DNA from: Linanthus parryae
Lineage: Eukaryota > Streptophyta > Magnoliopsida > Ericales > Polemoniaceae
Direction of reading: 5' to 3'
DNA: 64,000 bases
Assembly: GCA_023055425.1 (NCBI GenBank)
Contig: JALGPY010000002.1
Coordinates: 153,026,845-153,090,844, forward strand
A model generated the notes under the pieces. It was not told where the DNA came from. It saw only the letters and a program-made list of their open reading frames with translations, and did no database searches. The number at the start of each line of letters is the position of its first letter. The stretch's first letter is position 1. This document shows, piece after piece, positions 1-10,429 of the stretch. A program made the position numbers and the translations under genes.

Positions 1-5
1 AGAGC
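1..5 (+). other. End of primer binding site of the Sirevirus
   Basis: The first five bases, AGAGC, match the end of the initiator-Met tRNA primer binding site TGGTATCAGAGC normal in Sireviruses. The gag reading frame begins 36 bases further on. This places the 5' LTR immediately outside the window. The match is too short to prove alone and rests on context. Confidence 0.45.
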
Positions 6-40
6 ATGTATCACTGTTTAGATCGAACTATATTTTGATC

Positions 41-1482
41 ATGATTAATGTAGGTGAAGGTGGTTTCTCACAAGGAAGAGCTGCTAACATACCTCTTCTG
101 TTTTGTGGAGACACTTTTTTACACTGAAAGCCTTGATGAAAATATTTATCATTGATCAGGATATTGAACTATGGTCTATTGTCCAGAATGGACCTCACAC
201 ATTCTACCTAGAAAAGGATGAGATTAAAACTCCCAAACCTGAAAACTCTCTCTCTACTTCTGAATTAAAACAAATTTCAAAAAATTATAGAGCAATGAAT
301 CTTTTGTAATGTGCTTTGAATGCAGATGAATTCAACAGGATATCTACCTGCAAGACTGCTAAGGAGATCTGGGATAAACAGGTGGTCACTTTTGAAGGAA
401 CCAACCAAGTGAAGAAAACCAAGATCAATATATTCCTTAGACAGTACGAACTGTTCAAGATGAATGGAGATGAATTCACAAAGACATGTTCAAGAGATTT
501 ACTAACATTGTCAACAATCAGGAGTCCTTGGGGAAATCATTCTACATTTAAGAGAAAATAAAAATGATCTTCAGAAGTCTTCTAAAGCCAAATGGGAACC
601 AAATACTACATCCATTGAAGAAGCTCAAGATATGTCCTTTCTTCAACTAGATGATTTACGTAGAAAGCTACTCACACATGAGATCTCCACGAGTGAAGCT
701 GATGGAGAACTACCAGAGAGCGTCAAGAATCTTTCACTCAAGGCCAAAGATATTGAACAACCTCAAATCCTTGAGAAAGAAGAAGATGAGGAAGAAGATC
801 ATTTTGCTCTCATTCCAAATCCTTGACAAGGATTCTCAATATAAAGAATAACTTTGGAAACAAAGACATCAGTAGAGACAAATTCAAATCTTCAAGTAGC
901 AATGACTACAAAGGTAAGTCATGTTCCCATGTAAATAAATATAAATGACTAAATTGCTTTAAGTGTGTTGATGCAGGACATCTTATCAGAGATTGCGCTC
1001 ACAAGAAAAGCAAGCACTTTCATAAGAAGGACAATGACAACGAAGGTATGGTAGCTTCATGGAGTTATGATTCTTCAAGTGAATCATATTATGAAGAAGA
1101 TCAAGCCAACCTATGTCTTATTTCCAAGCATGATGGAAGCTCAGAAAAGAACATAGAGGTAATGGTGAATAGTCTAATATCTAAACATGCAAATCTACTA
1201 TCTGAGATTTTGAAAAAAGTGCTTCTGAATGAGGAAGACTACCTAAATGAAATGAAGTCTTTGAAGGAGAAAGTTCATGGGCAAGCAAAAGAGAGTTTTC
1301 TATTACTTTCCGAGAACAAGAATCTTGAAATTTCTCAGGCAAATACTGACAGAGATTTCAAAGCCTTGAAAACTCAAGTCAAAGAAGTTTTAATTCCTCC
1401 TCTGAGTGACAACATTGTTGCTCGAAGGCATCATCATGATGAATTACAGGAACATAAGACTCTTCTGGTTGAGAAACTTTAG
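41..1482 (+). pseudogene. Sirevirus gag, degenerate
   Basis: Capsid-nucleocapsid polyprotein of the copia element. The likely start is the ATG at 41. The frame breaks near 117 (T-run), at 309, between 540 and 632, and again after 826. The N-terminal part (41-560) has the Sirevirus gag pattern of a tryptophan/lysine-rich stretch followed by DIELW. The zinc knuckle at about 955-996 is intact: C-x2-C-x4-H-x4-C, CFKCVDAGHLIRDC. After it, 1048-1482 encodes an acidic serine-rich stretch and a long charged helix likely to be coiled coil, as in Sirevirus gag tails. No protease (DSGA) motif was found downstream. Multiple independent lesions make this a clear pseudogene. Confidence 0.8.
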
Positions 1483-1499
1483 GACTCTAAGAATTTTAT

Positions 1500-1839
1500 A
1501 ACAAAACTTTCTGGCTCTTAAGATTTTGCTTACCTAAATTTGAACAAGCATGAGTCAGAGGATGAAGCAGATTCAGAGAATGGTTCTAAGACCATCATGC
1601 AGGAAACCAGAAGAGATTTTCAAAGCCTTGAAAGTGGCTCTCAAAGCCTTGAATAAGGACCTCAAGGAACATATAATGGTCAAGCCACTACATCAAACTA
1701 TCAAGGCCTTGAAAAGATTACTGGAGAACAAGAGCACTAGACACAAAGAAAAATGTTCAAATATCTGTCATCTCATCCGGCATGAAACATCATTTGTGAT
1801 CCATCCACTGGTACACACACAAGATCTCAGTTAAAGAAC
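1500..1839 (+). other. Deletion scar where protease and integrase should be
   Basis: Between the gag tail and the reverse transcriptase there are only about 340 bases. They read as gag-tail-like lysine-rich sequence with three copies of the dyad TCAAAGCCTTGAA or TCAAGGCCTTGAA (1617-1633, 1639-1653, 1700-1713). A copia pol normally has about 1.5 kb of protease and integrase here. No HHCC or DDE motif is visible, so this segment has been deleted. Confidence 0.65.
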
Positions 1840-3366
1840 TTGTGTGCTTTTAATGCTTTTTTGTCTCTTGTAGAACCTAAGAATGTGAAAGAAGAGCTAA
1901 AAGAAGAAGACCATATCATTGAAATGCAAAGTGAGCTGAATGAATTTGAGAGGAACAAAGTATGGAATCTAGTTCCTCCTCCCAAAAATCAGTATGTATT
2001 GGAACAAGGTGGGTGTTCAGAAACAAGCTTGATGAAAATGGTAAGGCTATCAGGAATAAGGCAAGACTAGTAGCTCAAGGCTACAACCAGGAAGAAGTTA
2101 TAGATTATGAGGAGACGTTTTCTCCTGTAATCAGGATGGAAGCAATAAGAATATTACTTACGTTTTCATCACATAAGAACATCAAAGTATTTCGAAAGGA
2201 TGTTAAATGTGCATTTCTAAATGGTTATATGTAAGAAGAAGTATATGTTGCTCAACCTCCTGGTTTTGATAGTGATGATTTTCCAAATCATGTTTATAAG
2301 CTTTAAAAAGTTCGTTATGGCCTCAAATAAGCTTCAAGAGCTTGGTATGAAATATTGTCAAAATTTCTGCTTGAAAATAATTTCAAAAGAGGCTTAGTTG
2401 ACAAAACTCTTTTCATAAAGACACATGAGAAAGACATTTTATTAGTACAAGTACATGTTGATGATATTCTATTTGGTACTACTAATAATCCTCTTTCCAA
2501 GGATTTCTCTAGTCTTATGAGCAGGGAATTCGAGATTACCTTAATGGGAGAGCTAAATTTCTTTCTTGGACTTCATGTACATCAAATAAAGAAAATAATT
2601 ATTCTACACCAGAACAAGTACACCAAGGACTTGATGAAAAAGAATAATATGTCTCAATCCAAGGTAGCCAAAACTCCCATGAGCTCTACACTATCCTTAG
2701 ACAAGGATCAAAATGGTAAGAGTGTGAACCAGAAAGAATTCAGAGGTATGACATTATGTTTACTGTTTGTATGTGTGCTACATTCCAAACTGATCCTAAA
2801 GAATCTCACCTAGTTGATGTCAAAAGAATTTTTAGATATCTCAACGGTACCAAAGACTTGGGGCTTTGGAATCCTAAACAGTCTAACTTCTCTCTGTATG
2901 GCTATTCATATTCTAATTTTGGAGGATATAAAGTTGAAATAAAATCACTTTAGGATGTTGCCGATTCCTTACATCATCTTTGATAAGATGTCATTCTAAA
3001 AAGCAAAATTCAGCAGCTTTATCAACAGTAGATGCCGAATACACAATAGCATGAGCTTTCTGCTCACAAGTGCTATGGATAGCTCAACAAATGAGAGATA
3101 TGGGTTGTGAATTCAGAGATATCCCCATCAAATGTGCCAAAACTAATGCTATCTCAATTACAAAGAATCATGTACAACATTTATGGACTAAGCACATTGA
3201 TGTCAGACATCACTTCATTAGAGATCATGTTGAGAAAGGTGATGTCTCTATCATTTGTGGCAACTAACTTTCAAATTGCAGATATCTTCACCAAACCACT
3301 TCCAGAGGATATATTCACAAACCTAAGATTAGAACTTGGAATGTTGAATAAGGATGCACTGGTTTA
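1840..3366 (+). pseudogene. Sirevirus pol remnant: reverse transcriptase and RNase H
   Basis: C-terminal part of a copia pol. It enters at the integrase-RT linker and reads through the RT palm: the ARLVAQGYNQEE, DVKCAFLNG and VDDILFG motifs are recognisable, and the catalytic VDD at about 2458-2466 is retained (HVDD where YVDD is usual). Frame changes occur near 2000, 2235 (TAA after NGYM), 2306, 2330 and 2740. RNase H follows with the TKHIDVRHHF and ADIFTKPLP blocks (3190-3310), ending at a stop at 3365-3367. This is the standard copia order with integrase upstream, and the integrase core is missing. Translation would give only fragments. Confidence 0.85.
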
Positions 3367-3367
3367 G

Positions 3368-3748
3368 GGGAGCATCAGGTAACTTATTTGTGTTTCGATG
3401 TTTTGAAAAGTTTTTCAAACCCTCTAAAAGCTTTTCGAAGCTTTGAAAATTTTGTCTGTAGTATAACACTTTTTCAAGGCCTTGAAATTCTTTTCAAAGC
3501 TTTGAATATAAATATGTATAGTATATGTTTCAATGATGGGTCACCAATGTTGGGTGTTACTTTGTAGATAATTGTCTGACATTATTTTTACCTTTTAAGT
3601 CAAATCATTTTCAAATAAGTATAATACTATTTCCTTTCCACACGCCACACACTAATTTTTGAATTTCAAACAAACTTTCCTTCCTCAAATATTGGGAATA
3701 TTTAGTTTCCCTCTTTCACTCCAACTCTTCAGTATTTATCTTCTCTCT

Positions 3749-3839
<91 letters not shown>

Positions 3840-3878
3840 TCTATCTTTCCTGCCTCTCTCATCTAAATCCAAAACCCT
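3368..3878 (+). other. Non-coding spacer between Sirevirus pol and env-like region
   Basis: No ORF of interest. It starts with a purine-rich stretch (TTTAGGGGAGCATC at 3363-3376). It then has several copies of the short dyad TTCAAAGCTTTGAA and relatives (3430-3449, 3471-3508), also found in this element's LTR, followed by the CT/TA microsatellite. Purine tracts between pol and env-like are usual in Sireviruses. Confidence 0.5.
3752..3837 (+). repeat. Compound microsatellite (TC)n(TA)n
   Basis: About 15 TC units (3752-3782) run directly into about 27 TA units (3783-3837). It lies just upstream of the env-like start codon, so it is a polymorphism-prone leader. ORFs across it are artefacts. Confidence 0.95.
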
Positions 3879-5036
3879 ATGGATTCACGAAGATCCTCTC
3901 AAATAATCAAGATGGATAGAAGCTCAAAAAAGAACACGGGGAAGAAAAGAAAAGTTTGAGAAGAATAAGAAGTTCAAGCTATCAGTGACAATTCTGGTAC
4001 TAGAACTGTAAGTGCACCCAATCATCCCACTCCTCCTCCAAAGAAGAAAGAAAAAATGGACAAGGATGATCATACAGCTACTTCCAGCAAGAAGAAATCA
4101 AATCCAGTGGCTACTTCTGGGAAACAAAAGGGTGTTCAGATTGGTAGTCCAAGAAAGGAGAAGAAGGTAAAGGAAGCTCCGGAATCAGACAAGGGGAATA
4201 AGATACAGAGATCCAAAAAAAACAAAGGGAATGAAAGTCATATCTATACTGAGAAGAAGGGGTGAGCACGGACCGGGTTGGACCGGTTTTGCCGAGTATT
4301 CCTACCCGACCCAATATGTACGGGTTGGAGAATGTTCAACCCAAATCTACCCAATGATTTGTGATACCCAAACAAACCGTAACGTATCGACCCGGTCCGG
4401 TTCGGACCGGTTAATCGGGTTGAAAAATCTTTAAATTTTACTTGAAAAAAATACATTTATTTGGTTAATTATCTTTATAATATTGTTTGTATAAAATTTA
4501 AAGTTGAAAACATAAATTTATTTTCTAAGAAAGAGAAATAACGTAAGAAAAGTCGAGTATTAAAATTGTCTTGACTTGTAAAACTTAATTTCTAAACCAT
4601 ATATCTAAATAAAATTTACAATGTTTACATATAAAATGTTAATCGGACCGGTTCGGTTTTAAACGGGTATTCCACTTCTAAACCCATAATCGATCGAACT
4701 TTGTTCGGGTTGACAAATCTATACCCATAATCAATCAATTTGCATTGATCGATGCTAAACTCGGGCCGGTTTGGTGCGGCGCGGTTCGGGGAGGCGGGTT
4801 GGACCGGGTTTTGCTCACCCCTACTGAGAAGGACAAAGCTGAAAAGAGATCATCTTCTGGTAAGAAATCTCTGTCTAAACATTGGTTCATCAGTCATGCT
4901 TCTCATGGAATTTGGTTAGATGAATTTGCATCTGCTCAAATTGCTTACTGTAGTATGATAAATACTAGCATGCTGAATGGATTTGGAGTGTATTAGGATA
5001 CTGAAACAGAGTTCAATTTGAAAAATCCTAAACACC
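3879..5036 (+). pseudogene. Sirevirus env-like ORF, 5' part, interrupted
   Basis: Begins at the ATG at 3879 with a lysine/serine-rich basic N-terminus; an in-frame TGA follows after about 27 codons (near 3957). The lysine-rich stretch resumes at 4056-4256, where the hAT MITE is inserted. Right of the MITE the same frame continues (4832-4993) into a SKHWF..HGIWLDEFAS segment and then a TAG. At 5041 the chromovirus cuts the ORF; it resumes at 44586. The fold resembles the plant mobile-element domain of Sirevirus and Athila third ORFs. Calling it env is a position-based family convention; I see no signal peptide or membrane segment. Confidence 0.6.
4249..4831 (+). mobile_element. hAT-type MITE with 8-bp target duplication
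   Basis: The element is 4257-4823 (567 bp). It starts AAGGGGTGAGCA and ends TGCTCACCCCTA, so the terminal inverted repeat is TAGGGGTGAGCA with one changed outer base. It is flanked by a perfect 8-bp direct repeat CTGAGAAG (4249-4256 and 4824-4831), the hAT hallmark. Both subterminal regions are packed with GGACCGG / ACCGGTTCGG motifs, as expected for transposase-binding arrays of hAT elements. There is no transposase ORF. Removing the element and one repeat copy leaves the flanking env-like frame open, so insertion happened after that ORF was in place. Confidence 0.88.
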
Positions 5037-5041
5037 TCTTA

Positions 5042-7327
5042 TGAAATACCCCGTTTTGTGACTACGGGTATTTTGTGATATTATTATAAGTGTTGGGAAG
5101 TTAATGTAATTATAGAGAGTTGATTATAATGCTTTGAGAGTTTGGTGGGAACTTTGTGACTTTAATCAAATGTTTTAGTGTCTTTTACTTGAGTTTGGGG
5201 AGGTGTTCGTCTTTTGGCAAAAATAAGGGGAAATAAGTGTCTTTTGACCTAAATTTTCTTCCTACATAAAAGTTTCCTAATCCAAGAGGGTTTCTTACTT
5301 ATGAAGTTGATTTTATTTCCAACTCTCATAAAACCCTCACTCTCCCTATTTTTTCTAATCTCTCTCTCACGTCCCTCACTCTCTACCCGTCCGTCTCTCA
5401 CTCTCTCTCGTCCCTCTACCCGACGGCAGCCCCACAGCCGCCGCCGTCCCTCTCTTTTGCGTTGAGGTAATTCTCTCTCTATCTTTTTCTCTTTTCTTTC
5501 TTTCTCTTTTCCTTTCTCTCTTTCTTTCTCTCTATCTCCGTCCGTCTCTCTCTCCGTCCGCCTCCATGGGCGGCGGGTTTGAGCGGGTTTGAGTGTTTCG
5601 TTTCTTCTTCTCTTTTCTTTTGTTGATCTCTTGATCTTGTGATCACTTGTTCATGATTCATGTATGTTGCATGTAATATTTAAATTTCAGTTTGTTATTG
5701 TTAGGATCATTGTTCATGGATTCGTAGGATTGATAATCAAGTTTTAGGGTTTATCATGTTCTTGGGTGTTGGGAAGAAACCCTAGTTTGAAAGAGAAGTT
5801 TGATTGAATGATTTGGGAGTTTGAATGATCATATTAGGTGGATAACAATCTGATTTGAATGTGGGAATCATGTTATATTAGGTTTAGTATGATTATAGGA
5901 TGAACTAGATGCTTGGGGGAAAAGTTTCATGAAGATTGACAATTCCCGTATTGATATTTTGAATGAAGTTGGAAACTTGAAACTAGTGTAACTTTTGATT
6001 CAGGAATGGAAATTAAGATCCGTTTGAGGATAAACTTATTATTTTGAACGTTTTGAATCCAATAGAACTGTTTTTAGACCATGATCTGTTTGGGAAACTA
6101 GAGTAATAGGTTTGGTGGAATTATGATAGATTATGTATGATTTAGGTTAGGGGATTTTGAAGCAAAGCTTTGGGCTTATTTTGGAGCATGAATTGAATGA
6201 GATGTTGGGGAAGTGTTAGAACCCTAAACCATGGACTATCATATGCATGTAATTAGTATAGCAAGTATATTGCTAGAATATTGGTTTGATTAGCATATTG
6301 TTATGTGTAGGTAACGAGTTCGTCGACGACGAGTACGTAGAGTACGTTGATTGATTGCTATAGTTGGAATTTTCTTTGAGGTAAGTAAATGTGCCAAGCC
6401 TAGTGTGCTTATCTCTTTCGTGTCAAACGAATATTTGATTTGTTACGTCTCAAAATGTGTTTACATGAAACATGACTTGGAATATGTGATGTCTACTTGT
6501 TAAATGTATTGATGAAAACATCACCATGATAATGAATGAACTATAACGTAAAGTGGAAGATGTTGTGCGGGGACTCTATTATTCTCTTTGGGCGGTGTTG
6601 GCTGCGGTCCCGTCTCTTTTTGATCCGGTTGCAAGTCCCCGGATAGCGGCATGTACTCACTCCTCTGGCCGGCGTAGTCTTAGGGGGGGGTCGACACTTA
6701 AGGTCATGGAAGTTGTGGTTTATTTGGTTTTCCCCCGTCACAACAAAGTAATAATGGATTTATTTGGTTTTGTTAACGAAATGAAGTTAACTCTGGATTT
6801 GGATTTTTCCTAATGATTATGGAAATTGGTTTGGAAGTATATTATGGAATTGGGAACTCTTATGTTTTAATACAAGAGTCAGCTATATTACCGCTGTGTT
6901 TGCGAAAAACTCTTACTTACAAATGATTCATTGTTTTATAACTATCCATCATCGTTTTACATGTTTGGATGTTTGCTTACCAGTATTTCAATGCTGATTT
7001 TGTACTGTGGCGTTTCTTTTTGATTTCGCACTACATGTTTAGAAGAAGGTTATCTGGCATAGAAGGGGACGCGCATCACATGGATTATTAGTAGTAGTAT
7101 TTCATTTGAAATTGAACTTTTTAGTAGTTTAAACACTTTATTTGTTTATGCCGGTTTGTGGCTAGGATGAAGGTTTATCGTAATACATTGTTTTAATTGG
7201 ATTTAATTATTATTGTGGATGTTTTGTGCTTGCGAACCGTGTTATAAAATCTCCTTGTATCCGGGCTCCTCTCGGGTACGGAGTGACATCCCCGGGTCTC
7301 CGGCTTGGGCCATTTGGGGGTGTTACA
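5042..7327 (+). repeat. Chromovirus 5' LTR (2286 bp)
   Basis: Starts TGAAATACCCCG and ends GGGGGTGTTACA, directly before the primer binding site. It matches 14249-16133 plus 44197-44580 with roughly 2-3% mismatches by eye, for example four in the first 150 bases. A CT-rich run lies at about 5335-5560 and a GC-rich block around 6550-6700. Small ORFs in it (such as 6553-6813) recur in both LTRs without conservation pressure and are not genes. Confidence 0.9.
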
Positions 7328-7329
7328 GG

Positions 7330-7341
7330 TGGTATCGGAGC
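7330..7341 (+). other. Chromovirus primer binding site
   Basis: TGGTATCGGAGC, two bases after the LTR end. It differs at one base from TGGTATCAGAGC, the complement of the initiator-Met tRNA 3' end used by most plant chromoviruses. Confidence 0.85.
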
Positions 7342-7700
7342 TGGCATTCTAAAAAGGAATTTGAAACTTGTTAGGGTAACTAAAATGAATATAGGAGAAA
7401 GAACTTAAAACTTGACAAGCCGTGGAAATTTGGGTAGTATGGATAGGACTACTATGTGTAAGTGTTTAGAAAATAGGATAGAAAGCAAGTGCTCCCATCC
7501 ACCCAATCGAATTTTTGAGTATTCCAATTGGATTCTAAGTTTAAGCCTATTTTGAGAGACTTTGTTGGGAAATTTCTTCAAGAGTCTTGTAACCATCGAT
7601 TTGGAGTCTTGGGAATGGTTATTGATTGCGAAGAGTAGTTATTTGGATTACGGTCTATGCCTTTTAAATTAGATATTTATTAAGTTGTTTCCTCTTGTAG

Positions 7701-8316
7701 ATGGCTAGAACTAAGCATAAAGCAAGGAAGCGTGTGTTACCAGTAGAGAAGCATCCTGTTGTGACACGTTGGGTCGAAGGTGAAGATTTTCCAGATTTTC
7801 GTGACCGCGTGGTTCAATATTGTGAAGATAGATTTCAAGCCTTAGATTTTCCTCGGTATAGAAATCCAGCTTTTCAGGCTTACTGTATGGTGAAGGCATA
7901 ACCTATGAAACCCATGTTTGGAGAAATTATTACAAAGTATAGCAACATCATGGGCAGGCTGAATCGTCTGAATGATAGGGATTATCGTTTCCAAGGTGAA
8001 TGGACGGTAAGTGCAGATTTTATATGCAAGTTATTGATGGAGACTTATCTTAAGTGGCAAAGTTATACAGTTATTGAGATAGAGTCTAGTGATGAAGAAG
8101 ACGTGATCTACATAAGCTCTAGTGATGAAAAAGAGGTGATTATTATAGACTCTAGTGACGATGAAAAAGTTGAAGAAGATCCAATGGAAGATGTCGATGA
8201 ATACCCCGAGATTGAAGAAGATCCCATGGAATATGAAGAAAGTGAAGAAGACAGAGCACGAGTATGATTCCAGTGAAGAGGAAGAGATGGATGAAAGCGA
8301 TAAGGACGACGATTAA
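7701..8316 (+). pseudogene. Chromovirus extra ORF upstream of gag, with tandem SUMO-interaction-like motifs
   Basis: An ORF between the 5' LTR and gag, preceded by a splice-acceptor-like CTTGTAG. It starts at the ATG at 7701, is broken by one in-frame TAA at 7899-7901, continues in the same frame from 7902 to 8267, and by one frame slip near 8255 reaches a TAA at about 8314-8316. The first half is basic and aromatic; I do not recognise a family. The second half is very acidic. At 8070-8165 three 33-bp units encode VIEIESSDEED, VIYISSSDEKE and VIIIDSSDDEK: four hydrophobic residues, then serines and acids. This is the layout of phosphorylation-dependent SUMO-interaction motifs. The acidic tail carries DPMED/DPMEY repeats. 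Function is inferred from motifs only. Two lesions make this copy inactive. Confidence 0.55.
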
Positions 8317-9339
8317 GCTTGTTAGAGTTCTTTAGAATTCCTAGACTAGATGCTTTTAAGTTTTATTTATTAGTTTGAATAAGGCTATGGAGCCAAGCAA
8401 CATTTGAAGTTCTAGAACGATTCTTGAATAGTCACTTTTGGGCTAGAGTTAAGTTCTTAGCGTTTTGCTTTAAGACGAATAATGTTTATGTTTTGAAGAC
8501 CCGATTTGGGGAGTTTTATAAATTTAGTTTTCTGAATTTTGGAGTATGATTTGATGCATTAAGGTTGTGTTATGCTTTGTTATCATTGATTGAGGGCTTA
8601 GAAAGTGTTCATGGAGTTAGAACGCGAAAGCTTTGATCTTTGGTGTTGTTGAATCGGCGCAGCAGTGAGTTTTTGTTGTAGCAGACGTATTTAATTTTGG
8701 AGTTATTTTCTTCTGAATTTTTCCCAGAAATTATACATACCCAGGTATCTCCCATAAAAATTTCAGCCCTATATGAGTTCTGGAGAATTATCTACGAATT
8801 TCCAAAGTTGACGGTTCAGTAACAGAATTGCAAAGTGACTAGTTGTAGAATTTTCAACTTTTACCTATCATACAGATCTTTTTTTGACCTAAAATTTTTA
8901 TGTAAACTATAAGACACGTTTTTATAACTCTGGGAGAAGTCCTAGCTCATTTTGAAAATTTTAAAGTCAGTTTAAGTCTTTTCAAAGTCAACGTTTCTGT
9001 TCTGGTGGGCTGTGACAGCAGCTGTAGTATTTCCTGTGTATCTTGAGTTCTACAATTGATTTTGAGTTGATTCTTCTTGAGTATGAAATTAGACTCAGAG
9101 AGGGTTTTGCACACCAAAATTCGCAATTTTTGCTTGATCGATTGATCCTTTTTCCAATTTTGGAAGTAGATGAAAAGTTGAGACGTGATCAGTCTATGTG
9201 GAAATACATGAGTAATTGATGTAATTACGATCAATGTGTGACATTACTTGTTTAATTGTGAACTACATGCCATATATGCGTGACTGTTTGTACTTCTTGT
9301 TACTTTATAAGTAATACAATAGGCTATAGTGTAGGGATT
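8317..9339 (+). other. Long untranslated leader before chromovirus gag
   Basis: About 1 kb without a convincing ORF on either strand. Short A/T-rich, moderately structured sequence. The ORF on the minus strand at 8947-9234 has no recognisable content. Confidence 0.5.
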
Positions 9340-10342
9340 ATGACTGATAGACCACATCAATACTACACCAGGAGAAATCGCCAAGTACCAATGGCCGCAC
9401 CAAACAACAACGGCAACAACAACAACATGGAGCAGTTCTTCGCGCAATTTGCTCAGATGGCGCAGAACGCAAACCAGGGAGAGCAGAATTACGCCAACTA
9501 TGCTAAGAAAGTGACAGACATGAAGCCATGGAACTTCATATGCAATGAGGATCCTGTTGAGCTCGAAAATTGGATCGATGAGATGGATAAGGTCCTTGAG
9601 CTAGTTGAGTGCCCCGAAGATCGCAAGGTGGTTTGCGCGGCATTTTACCTGAAGAACGAAGCTAATACATGGTGGAGGAGTACACGTCAGAACTTTTTGG
9701 CGCAACCCAATTTCAATTGGGAAGCTCTTCAAACTGCCTTACGCACTCGCTTTTATCCGGACCATGTCCAGGATCGAAAGTACTTAGACTTCGTGAATCT
9801 GACACAAGGGAACGGTTCCGTGACCGAGTACTTCAAGAAATTCATGGAATTATCCCGATTCGCAGGTCAGCTGATGCCTGATGAAGCAACTAAAGTCAGG
9901 AAGTTTGGTCTCGAACTTCATCTGCAGAAAGACTTGATGTGCAGGACGTACAATACTCTCCAGGAAGCTTATGATAGAGCTGCAGCCGTTTGGCGTATTC
10001 AAGAGGCACAAGATGAGAAGCGTGGGAAACGCAAGATCGAGAACGATGTGGGCTATGGAAACAATCAGGGTAGGACTAACCAAGGTAGTCAGGACATTTA
10101 AGTCTAACCACGGAGGAAGTAATCAAGGACAGTATCGTGGTAACAAGCCGAATAATGGAGATGAGCAATCTCGCCGTTATATCTGCAAGAAGTGTCAACA
10201 GAATCATCCAGGAAAGGACTGTCAAGGGAACCTTGTCACTTGCTACCACTGTGGCAAGAAGGGTCATCGTTCATTTGAGTGTCGATCGAAACCAAATGGG
10301 AACCAACAAGGGAACCAAGGAGGCAATTACCAAGGAAACTGA
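9340..10342 (+). pseudogene. Chromovirus gag with CCHC knuckle, one frameshift
   Basis: Capsid and nucleocapsid. I chose the ATG at 9340 over the upstream in-frame codons at 9280 because the conserved sequence (MTDRPHQYYTRRNRQ) starts there. An asparagine-rich linker is followed by the retrotransposon gag domain at about 9520-9900 (PWNFICNEDPVELENWIDEM, then the WW-containing NEANTWWRSTR). The frame ends early at 10099-10101. A slip near 10080 lets the next frame run through a Cys-rich stretch and the zinc knuckle CYHCGKKGHRSFEC (about 10231-10272), to a TGA at 10340-10342. The glycine/asparagine-rich region beyond connects to protease. In intact relatives gag and pol form one polyprotein. 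Confidence 0.85.
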
Positions 10343-10429
10343 CAGTTCAACAACAACAATCAGGGCGGAAACCGGAACTATGGGAACTACAACAACAATA
10401 ATGGAGGCAACAATTATGGTAGGCAACAA

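Noticed and set aside
3659..3919. 86-codon ORF over the TC/TA microsatellite
   Set aside because: Made mostly of LSLS and YIYI from the microsatellite.
6553..6813. 86-codon ORF in the chromovirus LTR (also 15744-16004)
   Set aside because: Present in both LTR copies only because the LTR is duplicated. No recognisable protein content.
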